Below, in pieces: positions 17,162-27,117 of a stretch of 64,000 bases of DNA. Every line of letters starts with the position of its first letter. Positions within the stretch are counted from its first letter, which is position 1. The stretch is from Ignavibacteriales bacterium (GTDB taxonomy: Bacteria; Bacteroidota; Ignavibacteria; Ignavibacteriales; Melioribacteraceae), in contig JACOUS010000031.1 of assembly GCA_016177735.1 (NCBI GenBank), forward strand, positions 1-64,000, in the 5' to 3' direction. A program made the translations under genes and the position numbers. The notes beneath the pieces are model-generated. The model ran no database searches, was not told the origin of the DNA, and saw nothing but the letters and a program-made list of their open reading frames with translations.

Positions 17162-18871
17162 ATGAAACTTATAAACCTAGGTATTATTTCGATCGCATTT
17201 TCTTTACCTCTTTCATCTTGCATTTCATTTGATTCAATAGGAAATGCCGCGGTTACGGTAATTAATAAGAATGATTGCGGGTTATTAGTTTTTAAAGATT
17301 CAACACATTATAACCTTGTTTATGATTTCCTTGAAAAGAAACAAGAAGAATTTGAAAGCTCAACTACATTTTCAAATTATGTGGATGAAGAAAAACCATT
17401 AACTGATTTTGAGACATCAAAAAATCATGAGTCGTATAGAAAACTTATTATTACTCAAGAAGATATTGCAGAAAATAATGGTGTGGATTTATCTGTCAAT
17501 CCCGTTGTAGAAATACTTGAAGATGATGAAATTCTTCAGACCATATTAAATAAGGACAGAATGATGGTAATAGAAAACACGGTTTATTTTTACTATGATG
17601 ACTGTACATTATTTAAATTTCCGGCTGGTAAAGATTGTAGAAAAAATATAAATGAAGCACTTAATTATTTTAAAAACCTTAATTCAAATGCACAGAATAA
17701 TATTAAACCAACTTTTAATTTTGAAAAAATTGATATATGTGATGATGAAGAAAATTACAGAGCGGTACAGAGCAACTGCCAGGAGATAGAAATTGATTTT
17801 TGTGCCAGTAATGTATGCCATCCTGAAATCGTAGATTTTTTTATGCACTTCCCAGGTTATTATCAAACTATGTATACACTTACGGATTTTAAATATCAAA
17901 TAGACAGCAATTCTGCAATAACATTAAATATCAATACCGCTACTATTATAAATAATGGCAATAAGGAATGTGGATGGTCAATAGGCACGAAAGGATTTAT
18001 TGTGCCAATAAATTTCCCCAATACAAATACGTATTATAGTATTAAAATGACAGGTACATTTTCTTATATAGAAGATTCACAGACTAAATATTGTACACAA
18101 GAAAAAACTATGGATTTTTTTGTATCGGCACCTGGCTGCAGTATTGTTGTCCCAACTGCATTTGTAAATGGTCTAACAGTTGCGATAGAGGGTGTCAATA
18201 ATCCTTGTAACGATCCATCCATACAAGATAATTTTACTTTTCAAGCTATTGACGGCGCGCCCACAATTATCAGTCAATCAAGTAATACAATAAAATTAGA
18301 GTACAATTGCGCCGGATCTAAAAAAATAAAAATATCTTATAACCAAGATGGTTGTACAGAGAGTAAAGAAATTACTGTAAATCCGATTGACCCAAGTCTA
18401 TGTTGTACTAGAATCAGAACTAAATGCACTCAATCATATACTTCAACTAATGGTGACTATAAGATTAATGTCAAGCTGAGAGAAAGAAATAATAAGTTAG
18501 TTGCTGTAGTTAAGAATTTTAAGAATGGTAAAAGAGCAAAAACAAATTTTGATGGAACAATTAAAGGACCTGTTTATTATAATAAAAACTCTTGCGATTG
18601 CTTGGGGACATTTGATTTTTCAAAACCGAAATCAGCCTATAGAAAAAAAGTAAGAATTAAATTTAAATTTCGTTCGAAAAAAAATGATATAGAACAACTT
18701 GATGGTATAGAACATTTTACAATGCCGCCTATCAGCGATTTCAAATGGTTCAAACGAAATTGGTCCAGAAAGGATACTGATCCCTGGAAATTAAATATTT
18801 CTACTTCTCAAATAACTACTAAAGTGGCAAAAATTAATTGCTCAACTTCTAATGGATATTGTGATCAGTAA
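17162..18871 (+). CDS. Cysteine-rich lipoprotein of unknown function
   Basis: A 569-residue predicted lipoprotein that I do not recognise. The signal peptide ends in LSSC (Cys20). The mature part is acidic, with many Asn and Ile, and has unusually many Cys (SNCQEIEIDFCASNVCHPE, PGCSIVV, NPCNDP, SLCCTRIRTKC, NSCDCLG, INCSTSNGYC), which suggests disulfide-linked extracellular modules. Strand-rich segments such as YSIKMTGTFSYIEDSQTKYC look like Ig-like or PKD-like domains, and the C-terminal third is very basic. It is more AT-rich than its neighbours and lies next to a decayed mobile-element gene, which suggests recent acquisition. AAAGAAAGGTG precedes the ATG. Confidence 0.7.
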   Translation: MKLINLGIISIAFSLPLSSCISFDSIGNAAVTVINKNDCGLLVFKDSTHYNLVYDFLEKKQEEFESSTTFSNYVDEEKPLTDFETSKNHESYRKLIITQEDIAENNGVDLSVNPVVEILEDDEILQTILNKDRMMVIENTVYFYYDDCTLFKFPAGKDCRKNINEALNYFKNLNSNAQNNIKPTFNFEKIDICDDEENYRAVQSNCQEIEIDFCASNVCHPEIVDFFMHFPGYYQTMYTLTDFKYQIDSNSAITLNINTATIINNGNKECGWSIGTKGFIVPINFPNTNTYYSIKMTGTFSYIEDSQTKYCTQEKTMDFFVSAPGCSIVVPTAFVNGLTVAIEGVNNPCNDPSIQDNFTFQAIDGAPTIISQSSNTIKLEYNCAGSKKIKISYNQDGCTESKEITVNPIDPSLCCTRIRTKCTQSYTSTNGDYKINVKLRERNNKLVAVVKNFKNGKRAKTNFDGTIKGPVYYNKNSCDCLGTFDFSKPKSAYRKKVRIKFKFRSKKNDIEQLDGIEHFTMPPISDFKWFKRNWSRKDTDPWKLNISTSQITTKVAKINCSTSNGYCDQ

Positions 18872-18920
18872 AATGGGAAATCGACGGAAACGAACTACAA
18901 CATTAGTATATAAAAATATC

Positions 18921-18955
18921 GTAGAGACGTTCTGTAGAACGTCTCTACTCTTTTT
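18921..18955. terminator. Hairpin terminator between convergent genes
   Basis: A perfect 12-bp stem, GTAGAGACGTTC and GAACGTCTCTAC around a TGTA loop, followed by TCTTTTT. It lies between two convergent genes and can serve as a terminator, at least for the plus strand. The same arm word (TGTAGAGAC/GTCTCTACA) appears degenerate at 15973 and 16085, so this is also a member of an interspersed palindrome family. Confidence 0.7.
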
Positions 18956-18970
18956 CAAAAATCTCCGAAC

Positions 18971-19726
18971 TCATTTTACTTTTTTTGATGCGAGCAATTC
19001 ATACAAACTTCCGGGCAGTGCGCCGATCAGTTTTGTTATCCAAACCATCTGCCGTGGAAATTGAATCAATCTTTTTTCTTTTTCGATCCCGGCAAGAATA
19101 ATCTCTGCGGCTTTTTCAGCGTTAATCATAAACGGCATCTTGTAATTATTTTTTGAATTAATCGGCGTATCAACAAAACCGGGACGTACAGTTATAACTT
19201 TCACACCGTGGTTTTTTAATTCAACCGATAAACCTTCGAGATAGTTTGTTAATGCAGCTTTGCTTGAGCTGTAGAATCCGCCGTAGCCTCTGTTATCGGC
19301 AAGCGATGAAACACCGGCAATGATTCCTCCTTTCCTTTTTATGAATTCGGGGAGAAGCTGTTCAACCCAATAAACAACACCGAGCAAATTTGTTCCGAAT
19401 GTTTGATCGGCAAAAATGGAATTGTATTCTTCAACTTTAACATGAAAGCCGACACCCGCATTTAAAATTGCAATATCAATCCTTCCAAACTTTTCGATTA
19501 TTTTTTTGTAGGCTTCGGCAGCGTCTTCTTTTTTACTAACATCGTTTTTTAATATCAGCGGAATGTTAGCTTTGTTTTGTGATTGATTAACATATTCTTC
19601 AATCATTTCCTGTCGCCTTGCCGTGAGCACTAAATTACAATTTACACCAAGTAATTTTTCTGCAATTGCTTTTCCGATTCCGGTTGATGCGCCGGTTATC
19701 AGAATTACTTTGTTGTTAAAATCCAT
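18971..19726 (-). CDS. SDR family NAD(P)-dependent oxidoreductase
   Basis: A 251-residue classical short-chain dehydrogenase. The Rossmann motif is LITGASTGIGKA (residues 9-20), with LVLTARR giving an NADPH-type Arg after strand 2, NAG in AILNAGVG, and the catalytic Ser-Tyr-Lys triad in GVSSLADNR and YSSSKAAL. PGFVDTPIN follows. The C-terminal 40 residues are basic and hydrophobic as in membrane-associated DHRS7-like members. The substrate cannot be told. The ATG at 19726 is preferred over one three codons upstream, since GGAG lies ten bases before it but overlaps the other. Confidence 0.9.
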   Translation of the reverse strand: MDFNNKVILITGASTGIGKAIAEKLLGVNCNLVLTARRQEMIEEYVNQSQNKANIPLILKNDVSKKEDAAEAYKKIIEKFGRIDIAILNAGVGFHVKVEEYNSIFADQTFGTNLLGVVYWVEQLLPEFIKRKGGIIAGVSSLADNRGYGGFYSSSKAALTNYLEGLSVELKNHGVKVITVRPGFVDTPINSKNNYKMPFMINAEKAAEIILAGIEKEKRLIQFPRQMVWITKLIGALPGSLYELLASKKVK

Positions 19727-19888
19727 CAGTAACATTCTCCAAAAAAATTTTACACAAACATAACAACATTTTGAAATTTTATATTCGAATGCACAAATCC
19801 GTCTTTTTCTTTTAGTCGTTCAAAAATTGTATCTTTGTCAAAAATTATTCCACATTTTTATTTTGATTGACAAGCAGAAAGAAAGTAA

Positions 19889-20455
19889 ATGGATCGCGAT
19901 TTTGTTGAAATAGATAATGTTTTGATAAATACCGAAGTGCTCGATACGGAATTCACATGCGATTTGAGCAAATGTAAAGGTGCTTGCTGTACGATGGAAA
20001 GCGAATACGGTGCGCCGGTTACAAAAGAAGAGATCGAAAAGATTGAAGAAATTCTTCCGGTTGTAAAAAAATATCTGCCGAAAGAACACATCCGCGAAAT
20101 TGAACAGAATGGTTTCTGGATTGAAAAGTACGGTGAACTGATGACGCGCAGTTTAAATAACCGCGCATGTGTTTTTGTAACTTATGAAGACGGCATCGCA
20201 AAATGCGGAATTGAAAAAGCATACAAAGAAGGAAAAGTTGATTTCATAAAACCGGTTTCGTGTCATTTATTTCCGATCAGAATTTCGAACTTCGGCGGAC
20301 CGGTTCTGCGTTTTGAAAAATATTCGGAATGCGTGCCCGCACTCGATAAAGGAAAGAAAACAAAAATTAAAATAATAGATTTTTGCCGCGATGCAGTTGA
20401 ACGCGAATACGGCAAAGAATGGTTTGATAAAACAAAAGAGGTGGTAAATCAGTAG
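19889..20455 (+). CDS. DUF3109 family protein
   Basis: A 188-residue protein of the DUF3109 family. It has a Cys cluster that may bind zinc or an iron-sulfur centre: FTCDLSKCKGACCTMESEYGAPV near the start, then ACVFV, KCGIEKAY, KPVSCHLFPIRI, SECVPA and DFCRDAV. The pattern resembles YkgJ-type zinc/iron-chelating proteins. Function is not known. It is followed one base after its stop by rpoN, and the two are likely co-transcribed. Confidence 0.85.
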   Translation: MDRDFVEIDNVLINTEVLDTEFTCDLSKCKGACCTMESEYGAPVTKEEIEKIEEILPVVKKYLPKEHIREIEQNGFWIEKYGELMTRSLNNRACVFVTYEDGIAKCGIEKAYKEGKVDFIKPVSCHLFPIRISNFGGPVLRFEKYSECVPALDKGKKTKIKIIDFCRDAVEREYGKEWFDKTKEVVNQ

Positions 20456-20456
20456 T

Positions 20457-21932
20457 ATGTTGTCTTTACAGCAAAGATTATCTTTACAGCAGAAACTTTC
20501 TCCGCAGCAGATACAATATCAAAAACTTCTGCAATTGAATACGCTCGCACTCGAACAGAGAATTAAAACCGAGCTTGAGTTGAACCCTATTCTCGAAGAA
20601 ACTTTGGATGAAGAGTTAACGCTCGAACAGCTCGAAGAAAATCCCGAAGAGCAAGAAGAAACCATTGAAGCCAGCGAAGAAGAAGAAAAATACGACAGCA
20701 AAGACGATGAGTTCGATATCGAAGATTATATGAACGAATCCGAAATAGAACGTGAATTGGATAAACTGAACAGAAGCAGTGACGAAGAAAAAATCCACCC
20801 GATTGCACCGCAAAGAAAATCTCTCCGCGATAATTTGATAGACCAGCTTCACATCCTGGATCTCACCGAAGATGAAATGATTCTCGGCGAAAATATAATC
20901 GGCGGACTCGATAAAGACGGTTACTTTAAAAGCGATCTTGAAAAACTGACTACCGAATTAATACAATTTGAGCACATTGATGTTACGATTGAATCCGCAG
21001 AAAAAATTTTGAAGATGATTCAAACATTGGAACCGGTCGGAATCGGCTCGCGCAGTCTTCAGGAATGTCTTCTCGTGCAGATCAGAAATTCATCGTACGA
21101 TCCGTACTACTCGTACCTCGCAGAAAAAGTTCTTTCGGAACACTGGGAAGATTTTACGAACAAACGTTACGATACGATTCAAAAAAATATGAATCTTTCC
21201 AAGGAAACTTTGAAGTCAACGCTCGACTTGATTCAAAAATTAAATCCGAAACCGGGCGAAGGAAATATCGAATCCGAAGAACTGAACCAGATTACACCGG
21301 ATTTCATGATCGAAAAAATTGAAGACAATTACATTGTTACTTTGAACGATAGAAGTGTTCCTTCTGTAACCATCAGCAGAACATATCTTGAAATGCTCGA
21401 TTCGAACAAACGTAAGAGAAAAATTTCCGAGCGCGAAAAAGAAACACACAAATTTTTGCGCGAGAAGTTTGAATCTGCAAAATGGTTTATCGCTTCATTG
21501 CATCAACGCCGGCATACACTGATGAAAATTATGCAGACGATTCTGGAAAAGCAGTTCGAATTTTTTGAAAGCGGTCCGCGCTTCTTGAAACCGATGATCT
21601 ACAAAGATATCGCAGATGAAATCGGAATGGATATTTCGACAATAAGCCGCGTTGTGAACGGAAAATATGTTCAATCGCCGCAAGGAATTCACGAACTGAA
21701 ATATTTCTTCAGCGAAGGTTTATCAACAGACAGCGGCGATGAAATTTCCAACAAGCATATTAAAGAATTGATAAAAGAAATCTGCGATAACGAGCCGAAA
21801 GACAACCCGCACAGCGATGATAAAATTGCAAGCATTCTTAAAGGGAAAGGAATACATATTGCACGGCGCACAGTTGCCAAATACCGCGAGTCGTTGATGA
21901 TACCGGTAGCGCGTCTTCGCAAAAAATTATGA
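20457..21932 (+). CDS. rpoN: RNA polymerase sigma-54 factor
   Basis: A 491-residue sigma-54. Region I is Gln- and Leu-rich (SLQQKLSPQQIQYQKLLQL, ELELNPILEE) and interacts with activators. A long acidic region II follows (about 45-110). Region III has the core-binding part and the helix-turn-helix (MDISTISRVVNGKYVQSPQG), and the C-terminus carries the RpoN box ARRTVAKYRESLMIP that contacts the -24 promoter element. It requires AAA+ activators to open promoters; none is in this window. The gene starts two bases after the DUF3109 stop and its own stop overlaps the next gene by four bases, so it sits in a three-gene unit. Confidence 0.97.
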   Translation: MLSLQQRLSLQQKLSPQQIQYQKLLQLNTLALEQRIKTELELNPILEETLDEELTLEQLEENPEEQEETIEASEEEEKYDSKDDEFDIEDYMNESEIERELDKLNRSSDEEKIHPIAPQRKSLRDNLIDQLHILDLTEDEMILGENIIGGLDKDGYFKSDLEKLTTELIQFEHIDVTIESAEKILKMIQTLEPVGIGSRSLQECLLVQIRNSSYDPYYSYLAEKVLSEHWEDFTNKRYDTIQKNMNLSKETLKSTLDLIQKLNPKPGEGNIESEELNQITPDFMIEKIEDNYIVTLNDRSVPSVTISRTYLEMLDSNKRKRKISEREKETHKFLREKFESAKWFIASLHQRRHTLMKIMQTILEKQFEFFESGPRFLKPMIYKDIADEIGMDISTISRVVNGKYVQSPQGIHELKYFFSEGLSTDSGDEISNKHIKELIKEICDNEPKDNPHSDDKIASILKGKGIHIARRTVAKYRESLMIPVARLRKKL

Positions 21933-22585
21933 TCGCTTTAGAAATTGCCGCGATTGCTATTCTGTTTTTTCTCTTTGCTTATTCACACACTTGGCTTGCG
22001 TCAAGCAAGATTAAAAAAAATATCGCTGAAAAAATCGGCGGCAAAATTGCTTTTTACAGATTATTCTACAATCTCTCTTCGCTACTCTTTTTCTCTGTCT
22101 TTTATTTTCTTTCACCCAAACCCGATGTAGTTGTTTACGACTTACATTATCCATACGATATTATTACATTTATACTACAGGTTCTATCACTTATTGGTTT
22201 GATTTGGTCGGCAAAATCTATTGATATGATGGAATTTCTCGGAGTCAAACAGATCGAAAGATATTTAAACAGTTCTTATAATATCGATGACCTCGACGAA
22301 CAACAAGCTCTAAAAATAGAAGGCGCGTTTAAATTTGTGCGTCATCCTATCTATCTTTTTTCGATTCTGTTTTTAGGACTCCGCCCGACTATGAGTTTGT
22401 TTTATCTTGTTATGTTCATTTGTATCATAATTTATTTTTATGCCGGTTCCATTTATGAAGAGAGAAAGCTTATTGAAAAATTTGGAAATGAATACAGAGA
22501 GTATCAAAATAGGGTGGCGAGAATGATACCGGGAGGAAAGGTACGAGGGACGAAATACGATTTACGAATTAAAACAAAAAAATAA
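21929..22585 (+). CDS. Isoprenylcysteine methyltransferase-like membrane protein
   Basis: A 218-residue membrane protein with five or six hydrophobic segments. The C-terminal half has the signature of ICMT/NnrU-like membrane methyltransferases: FVRHPIYLFSILF followed by YEERKLIEKFGNEYREYQNRV. These bind S-adenosylmethionine at the membrane; bacterial substrates are mostly unknown. Its ATG overlaps the rpoN stop. The final 15 residues (after MIPGG) are encoded by GGTACGAGGGACGAAATACG, a tract resembling the low-complexity repeats in nearby intergenic regions. The gene may therefore have read into a repeat and gained a tail. Confidence 0.78.
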   Translation: MIALEIAAIAILFFLFAYSHTWLASSKIKKNIAEKIGGKIAFYRLFYNLSSLLFFSVFYFLSPKPDVVVYDLHYPYDIITFILQVLSLIGLIWSAKSIDMMEFLGVKQIERYLNSSYNIDDLDEQQALKIEGAFKFVRHPIYLFSILFLGLRPTMSLFYLVMFICIIIYFYAGSIYEERKLIEKFGNEYREYQNRVARMIPGGKVRGTKYDLRIKTKK

Positions 22586-22761
22586 TCTGCTGCGTCAAAA
22601 CAAGAAACCATTATTAAGGACGAAAACAAATGATGGCATGGATGCATGATTGCATGAAAGTAAGATTTAATTTTAGTGCAGTGCATTTTATCCAGTATCC
22701 AGAATCGAGTATCCAGCATCAACCGCTAATGAGTTGAAATTTATAATCAGTCGGAGACCAA

Positions 22762-23298
22762 ATGAAAATTAGATCAACAACAATAATAGGAATTATTAAA
22801 AACGGTGAAGCCGCAATCGGAGGGGACGGACAGGTAACGCTCGGCAACACTGTAATGAAACACAATTCGATGAAAATTCGAAAACTGATGAACGGAAAAG
22901 TGTTAACCGGGTTTGCCGGTTCAACCGCCGATGCTTTCACACTGCTTCAGCGTTTCGAAGAAAAACTTGAACAGTACCGCGGAAATGTATCGCGTGCCGT
23001 TGTTGAACTTGCAAAAGACTGGCGCACGGATAAATATTTACGCCGCCTCGAAGCGATGCTTGCAATTGTTTCGGAAGATAAATCATACGTTGTTTCCGGC
23101 ACGGGCGATGTAATTGAACCCGAAGACAATATTGTTGCAATCGGCAGCGGCGGAATGTACGCACTGGCGGCGGCAAAAATGCTTCTCAAATACAGCAACC
23201 TTTCCGCCAAAGAAATTGTTGAAGAATCATTAAAGACTGCAGCAGATATCTGCATTTACACTAACGATAAAATTACTGTTGAGGTTATATCTAAATGA
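22762..23298 (+). CDS. hslV: ATP-dependent protease peptidase subunit HslV
   Basis: The 178-residue proteolytic subunit of the HslUV protease, a two-tier hexamer related to the proteasome beta subunit. The N-terminal nucleophile is Thr6, exposed after removing the pro-segment [30 protein letters not shown] and [11 protein letters not shown] are typical. It degrades unfolded and regulatory proteins delivered by HslU. A GGAG ribosome site precedes the ATG. Its stop overlaps hslU by four bases. Confidence 0.97.
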   Translation: MKIRSTTIIGIIKNGEAAIGGDGQVTLGNTVMKHNSMKIRKLMNGKVLTGFAGSTADAFTLLQRFEEKLEQYRGNVSRAVVELAKDWRTDKYLRRLEAMLAIVSEDKSYVVSGTGDVIEPEDNIVAIGSGGMYALAAAKMLLKYSNLSAKEIVEESLKTAADICIYTNDKITVEVISK

Positions 23299-24674
23299 AA
23301 AAAAATAATAACAACGATGTAATGAAAAATTTAACACCGACTCAAATTGTAAAAGAGCTCGATAAATTTATAATCGGTCAAGACGATGCCAAGCGCGCGG
23401 TTGCAATTGCGCTCCGCAACAGATGGCGCCGCCAGAAAGTTGAAGCGAGCATCAAAGAAGAAATAATGCCGAACAATATAATTTTAATTGGACCGACCGG
23501 AGTTGGCAAAACCGAAATAGCGCGCCGTCTTGCAAAACTTGCCGGCGCTCCGTTCGTAAAAGTTGAGGCTTCAAAATATACCGAAGTAGGCTACGTTGGG
23601 CGCGATGTCGAATCGATGATACGCGATCTTGCTGAAATTGCAATTAGCATGGTTCGTTCGGAAAAAACAATCGCGGTTCAGGAAAAAGCCGCGCGGCTTG
23701 CTGAAGAAAAAATTTTGGATCAATTAATTCCTCCGGTTAAAAAATCTGCTGCATCGGTAACTGATGAAAACGGCGAAAGCGAAGAAGTTCAAAACGAAAA
23801 AACACGCGAATGGATGAAAGAAAAACTCCGCAAAGGTGAACTGGACGATAAAATGATCGAGTTCGATATCACGAGCCCCGCTTTTGGAATGCAAGTGCTC
23901 GGTCCGATGGGAATGGACGACATGACGATGAACCTCCAGGAAATGTTCAGCAGTATGATTCCGAAGAAAAAGAAAAAAAGAAAAACTGCGATACGAGAAG
24001 CGCGGAGAATTCTTGAACAAGAAGAAGCCGATAAATTAATTGATATGGAAGCCGTGCAGAAAGAAGCGGTTCAGCGTGTCGAAGAATCTGGAATTGTTTT
24101 CATCGATGAAATAGATAAAATTGCCGGCGCTAAAAGCCAACAAGGTCCCGATGTATCCCGCGAAGGAGTTCAGCGCGATCTGCTTCCGATTGTTGAAGGC
24201 TCGACCGTAAATACAAAATACGGTCCGGTTAAAACCGATCATGTTTTGTTTATCGCATCGGGTGCGTTTCATGTTTCAAAACCATCCGATTTAATTCCCG
24301 AATTGCAAGGAAGATTTCCAATCCGTGTTGAACTAAAAAGTTTAACGGAGGATGACTTCATTAAAATACTCACCATTCCCGAAAATGCTCTGCTCAAACA
24401 ATACGCCGCACTTCTTCAAACAGAGGGAGTAACCGTAAAATTCAGAGAAGACGGAATAAAAGAAGTTGCGAAAACCGCCGCCGATGTAAACGAACAAGTC
24501 GAAAATATCGGTGCGAGAAGACTTCACACAATTTTAACTACACTACTCGAAGATATTCTTTTTGATGTGCCGGATAAAATGCCTTCTTCAGAAGTTGAAA
24601 TTACCGGAGAGATGGTAAATCAAAAACTTGATAAGATTGTGAAGAACCGGGATTTGAGTAAATACATTCTTTAA
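23295..24674 (+). CDS. hslU: ATP-dependent protease ATPase subunit HslU
   Basis: The 459-residue AAA+ unfoldase of HslUV. It shows the N-terminal [20 protein letters not shown], Walker A GPTGVGKT, the pore motif region [14 protein letters not shown], an intermediate (I) domain at about 110-240 with a very charged KKKKKRK patch, Walker [11 protein letters not shown], sensor GARRLHTI and the C-terminal end LSKYIL that docks into HslV. Full length. It is translationally coupled to hslV by an ATGA overlap. A hairpin repeat follows and may end the transcript. Confidence 0.98.
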   Translation: MKKNNNNDVMKNLTPTQIVKELDKFIIGQDDAKRAVAIALRNRWRRQKVEASIKEEIMPNNIILIGPTGVGKTEIARRLAKLAGAPFVKVEASKYTEVGYVGRDVESMIRDLAEIAISMVRSEKTIAVQEKAARLAEEKILDQLIPPVKKSAASVTDENGESEEVQNEKTREWMKEKLRKGELDDKMIEFDITSPAFGMQVLGPMGMDDMTMNLQEMFSSMIPKKKKKRKTAIREARRILEQEEADKLIDMEAVQKEAVQRVEESGIVFIDEIDKIAGAKSQQGPDVSREGVQRDLLPIVEGSTVNTKYGPVKTDHVLFIASGAFHVSKPSDLIPELQGRFPIRVELKSLTEDDFIKILTIPENALLKQYAALLQTEGVTVKFREDGIKEVAKTAADVNEQVENIGARRLHTILTTLLEDILFDVPDKMPSSEVEITGEMVNQKLDKIVKNRDLSKYIL

Positions 24675-24675
24675 A

Positions 24676-24722
24676 ACTTTGTGTCTCGGTGGTAAACATT
24701 TTTCATCACGGAGGCACAGAGA
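24676..24722. repeat. GAG/CTC hairpin repeat after hslU
   Basis: Inverted arms CTTTGTGTCTCGGTGGT and ATCACGGAGGCACAGAG, two bases after the hslU stop. It is the same type as the pairs around the GxxExxY gene and after the DUF5916 gene, and is followed by a T run, so it may also terminate hslVU transcription. Confidence 0.5.
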
Positions 24723-24821
24723 ATTTTTTTATCCAATTTACACGTTCCAACCAATTGGGTTGAACGACAAACCGCATTCTTCCGAATAACTTTGCCCTCC
24801 AAAAAAATTTCAGAGGAAAAA

Positions 24822-27117
24822 ATGCAACGGCTTCAATTAATCTTTTTTTTATCTGTGCTCTTCGCTTCAATTCAAATTACCGCTCAAGAAAAAGAACCGG
24901 CTGGAACAATCAAAGGAAAAGTTTTGGATTCCGAAGGATTGTTTCCGCTGATCGGCGTTAATATTTCCGTGAAAGATAAAAATATAGGAACCGCTTCCGA
25001 TCTATACGGCAAATATGAATTGAGTAAACTTCCAATCGGCAGTTATACTTTAATTTTCAGTTACATCGGTTATGAAAAAGTTACAAAGACGGATATCATC
25101 GTTCGTCCGGATAAAATTACTTTTCTTGATGTAACGATGAGACAATCATCAATTGAAATGAACGATGTAGTTGTAAATGCCGGATATTTTGCAAACATTG
25201 ATGCACAGCCGGCAAGTGTTGTAAGTTTTTCATCGGAAGAAATTAGAAGAGCACCCGGCGGTGCCGGAGATGTTAGCAGAATTATTTTCGGTCTGCCGAG
25301 TCTCGCAAAACTTAACGATCAAAAAAATAGTTTGATTGTCCGGGGCGGAAGTCCGATGGAAAATGCTTTCTTCGTTGATAACATCGAAATACCGAACATC
25401 AATCATTACGGAACGCAAGGTTCATCGGAAGGACCGATCGGACTTATCAACGTAGATTTTTTGAAAGATGTAAATTTTTATTCCGGCGGTTTTGCGGTTA
25501 ACTACGGCGATAAACTTTCATCAATTATGAATATGACTTTCCGTGAAGGAAACAGAGAACAATTTGATATGCAGTTGGATTTAAGTTTTCAAGGAATGAG
25601 CGCCCGCCGTTGAGGGACCGATCTGCTCAAAAGGTTCTTATCTCGTTTCCGCAAGAAGAAGTTATCTCGATATGATTTTCAAAGCGACTGAAATGAAAGC
25701 GCCGATCCCAACTTATTATGATTTCCACACAAAAGTTGTTTATGATCTTTCCGACAGACTGAAAATTTCTTTTTTGGATATCGGCGCAATTGATAAAAGT
25801 AATCAATCATACGATGATGGCGTTGAGTTTGAAGATAACTACTACGGATACTACAACGGGAACAAAAACACAGCCGGAATTAACTTACAATATCTTTGGG
25901 GAACGAGCGGCTATTCAAATTTTTCCATATCTCATACAATAAATGATATCGGCAACCGCGTTTCCGAAGTGCGCAATCAAAATAAAATTTACGACAACGA
26001 ATCAACGGAACATGAAATTTCTTTCCGCAATTTGAATCATTACAAAATTTCCGAATCGTCACAATTAGAATTCGGCGGCGATGCAAAGTATTCTACAAAC
26101 GATTACGAACATCATTACTACGAATACACAGACCGCTTCGGTTACGAAACACCCGAATTAATTGTGAACAATAATTTCAATGGAGTTAAACTCGGTGCGT
26201 TCGCAAGTTTGAATTGGAAACCGTTGAAAGATTTTTCGATCGATCCGGGAATCCGTTTCGATTATTTTGACTTCAACGAGAACATACACGTCTCGCCGCG
26301 TTTGAATCTTACTTACGATTTGTCGGAATCAACACAGCTTTACACATCCGGCGGAGTTTTTTATCAATCGCTCCCGTTTATTTTATTAAGTCAAAGCGAA
26401 TCGTACAAAAATTTGAAAGACCCGGCTGCTTATCATGCAATTATCGGTATTAGTCATTTAATCACGGAAGATACGCGCCTCACACTTGAAGTGTACGACA
26501 AGGAATACCGCGACTGCCCGATCAATCCGAATCAGCCGGAATCATTCGTGATGGATCAAGCGGTTGAAAATTCGGTCTTCATGAGCAATGATAGACTTGA
26601 AAGCACAGGCAAAGCTTACAGCCGCGGAGTTGAATTAATCATTCAGAAAAAACTTGCAAAAGATTTTTACGGAATGATGAGTGCATCATATTCGCGCGCA
26701 AGATATTTGGACGGCACAAACACGTGGCGCAATAGAGTGTATGATAACCGTTTCACTTTTGCTTTTGAAGGCGGATACAAACCAAATGAGTCGTGGGAAT
26801 TCAGCGCGCGCTGGATTTACGCCGGCGGAACTCCGTACACTCCATTTGATATGCCGGCTTCCGAAGCCGCTTACCGCGGAATTGTTGACCGTACAAAAAT
26901 TTATTCCGAACGATTGCCGGATTATCATTCGCTCAATATTCGTGTCGATAAACGATTTAATTTCTACAGTTCGAATATCGTTCTCTATATCAGCGTTTGG
27001 AATCTTTACGGAAGAGAAAACATTTGGGCTTACTCGTGGGATCAAACAAAAAATAAAATCAAAGCGGAAAAATCGTGGTCAACCGTGCCGGTTTTCGGCA
27101 TCGAGTACGAATTGTAA
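24822..27117 (+). pseudogene. TonB-dependent receptor, frameshifted
   Basis: An outer-membrane TonB-dependent receptor gene, disrupted by a one-base shift. The first open part (24822-25613) gives a signal peptide ending ITAQ, a carboxypeptidase-regulatory-like domain (IKGKVLDSEG, GKYELSKLPIGSYTL) and the plug (APGGAGDVSRII, LIVRGGSPMENAFFVDNIEI, FYSGGFAVNYGDKLSS). It stops at TGA 25611. The beta barrel continues in another frame from about 25606 (AVEGPICSKGSYLVSARRS) to the last strand at 27117. The run GCGCCCGCCG at 25600-25609 has one C too many for the expected SAAVEG. Either a true mutation or a sequencing error. Ligand unknown; no SusD neighbour. The 3' end overlaps the convergent AraC gene. 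Confidence 0.85.
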
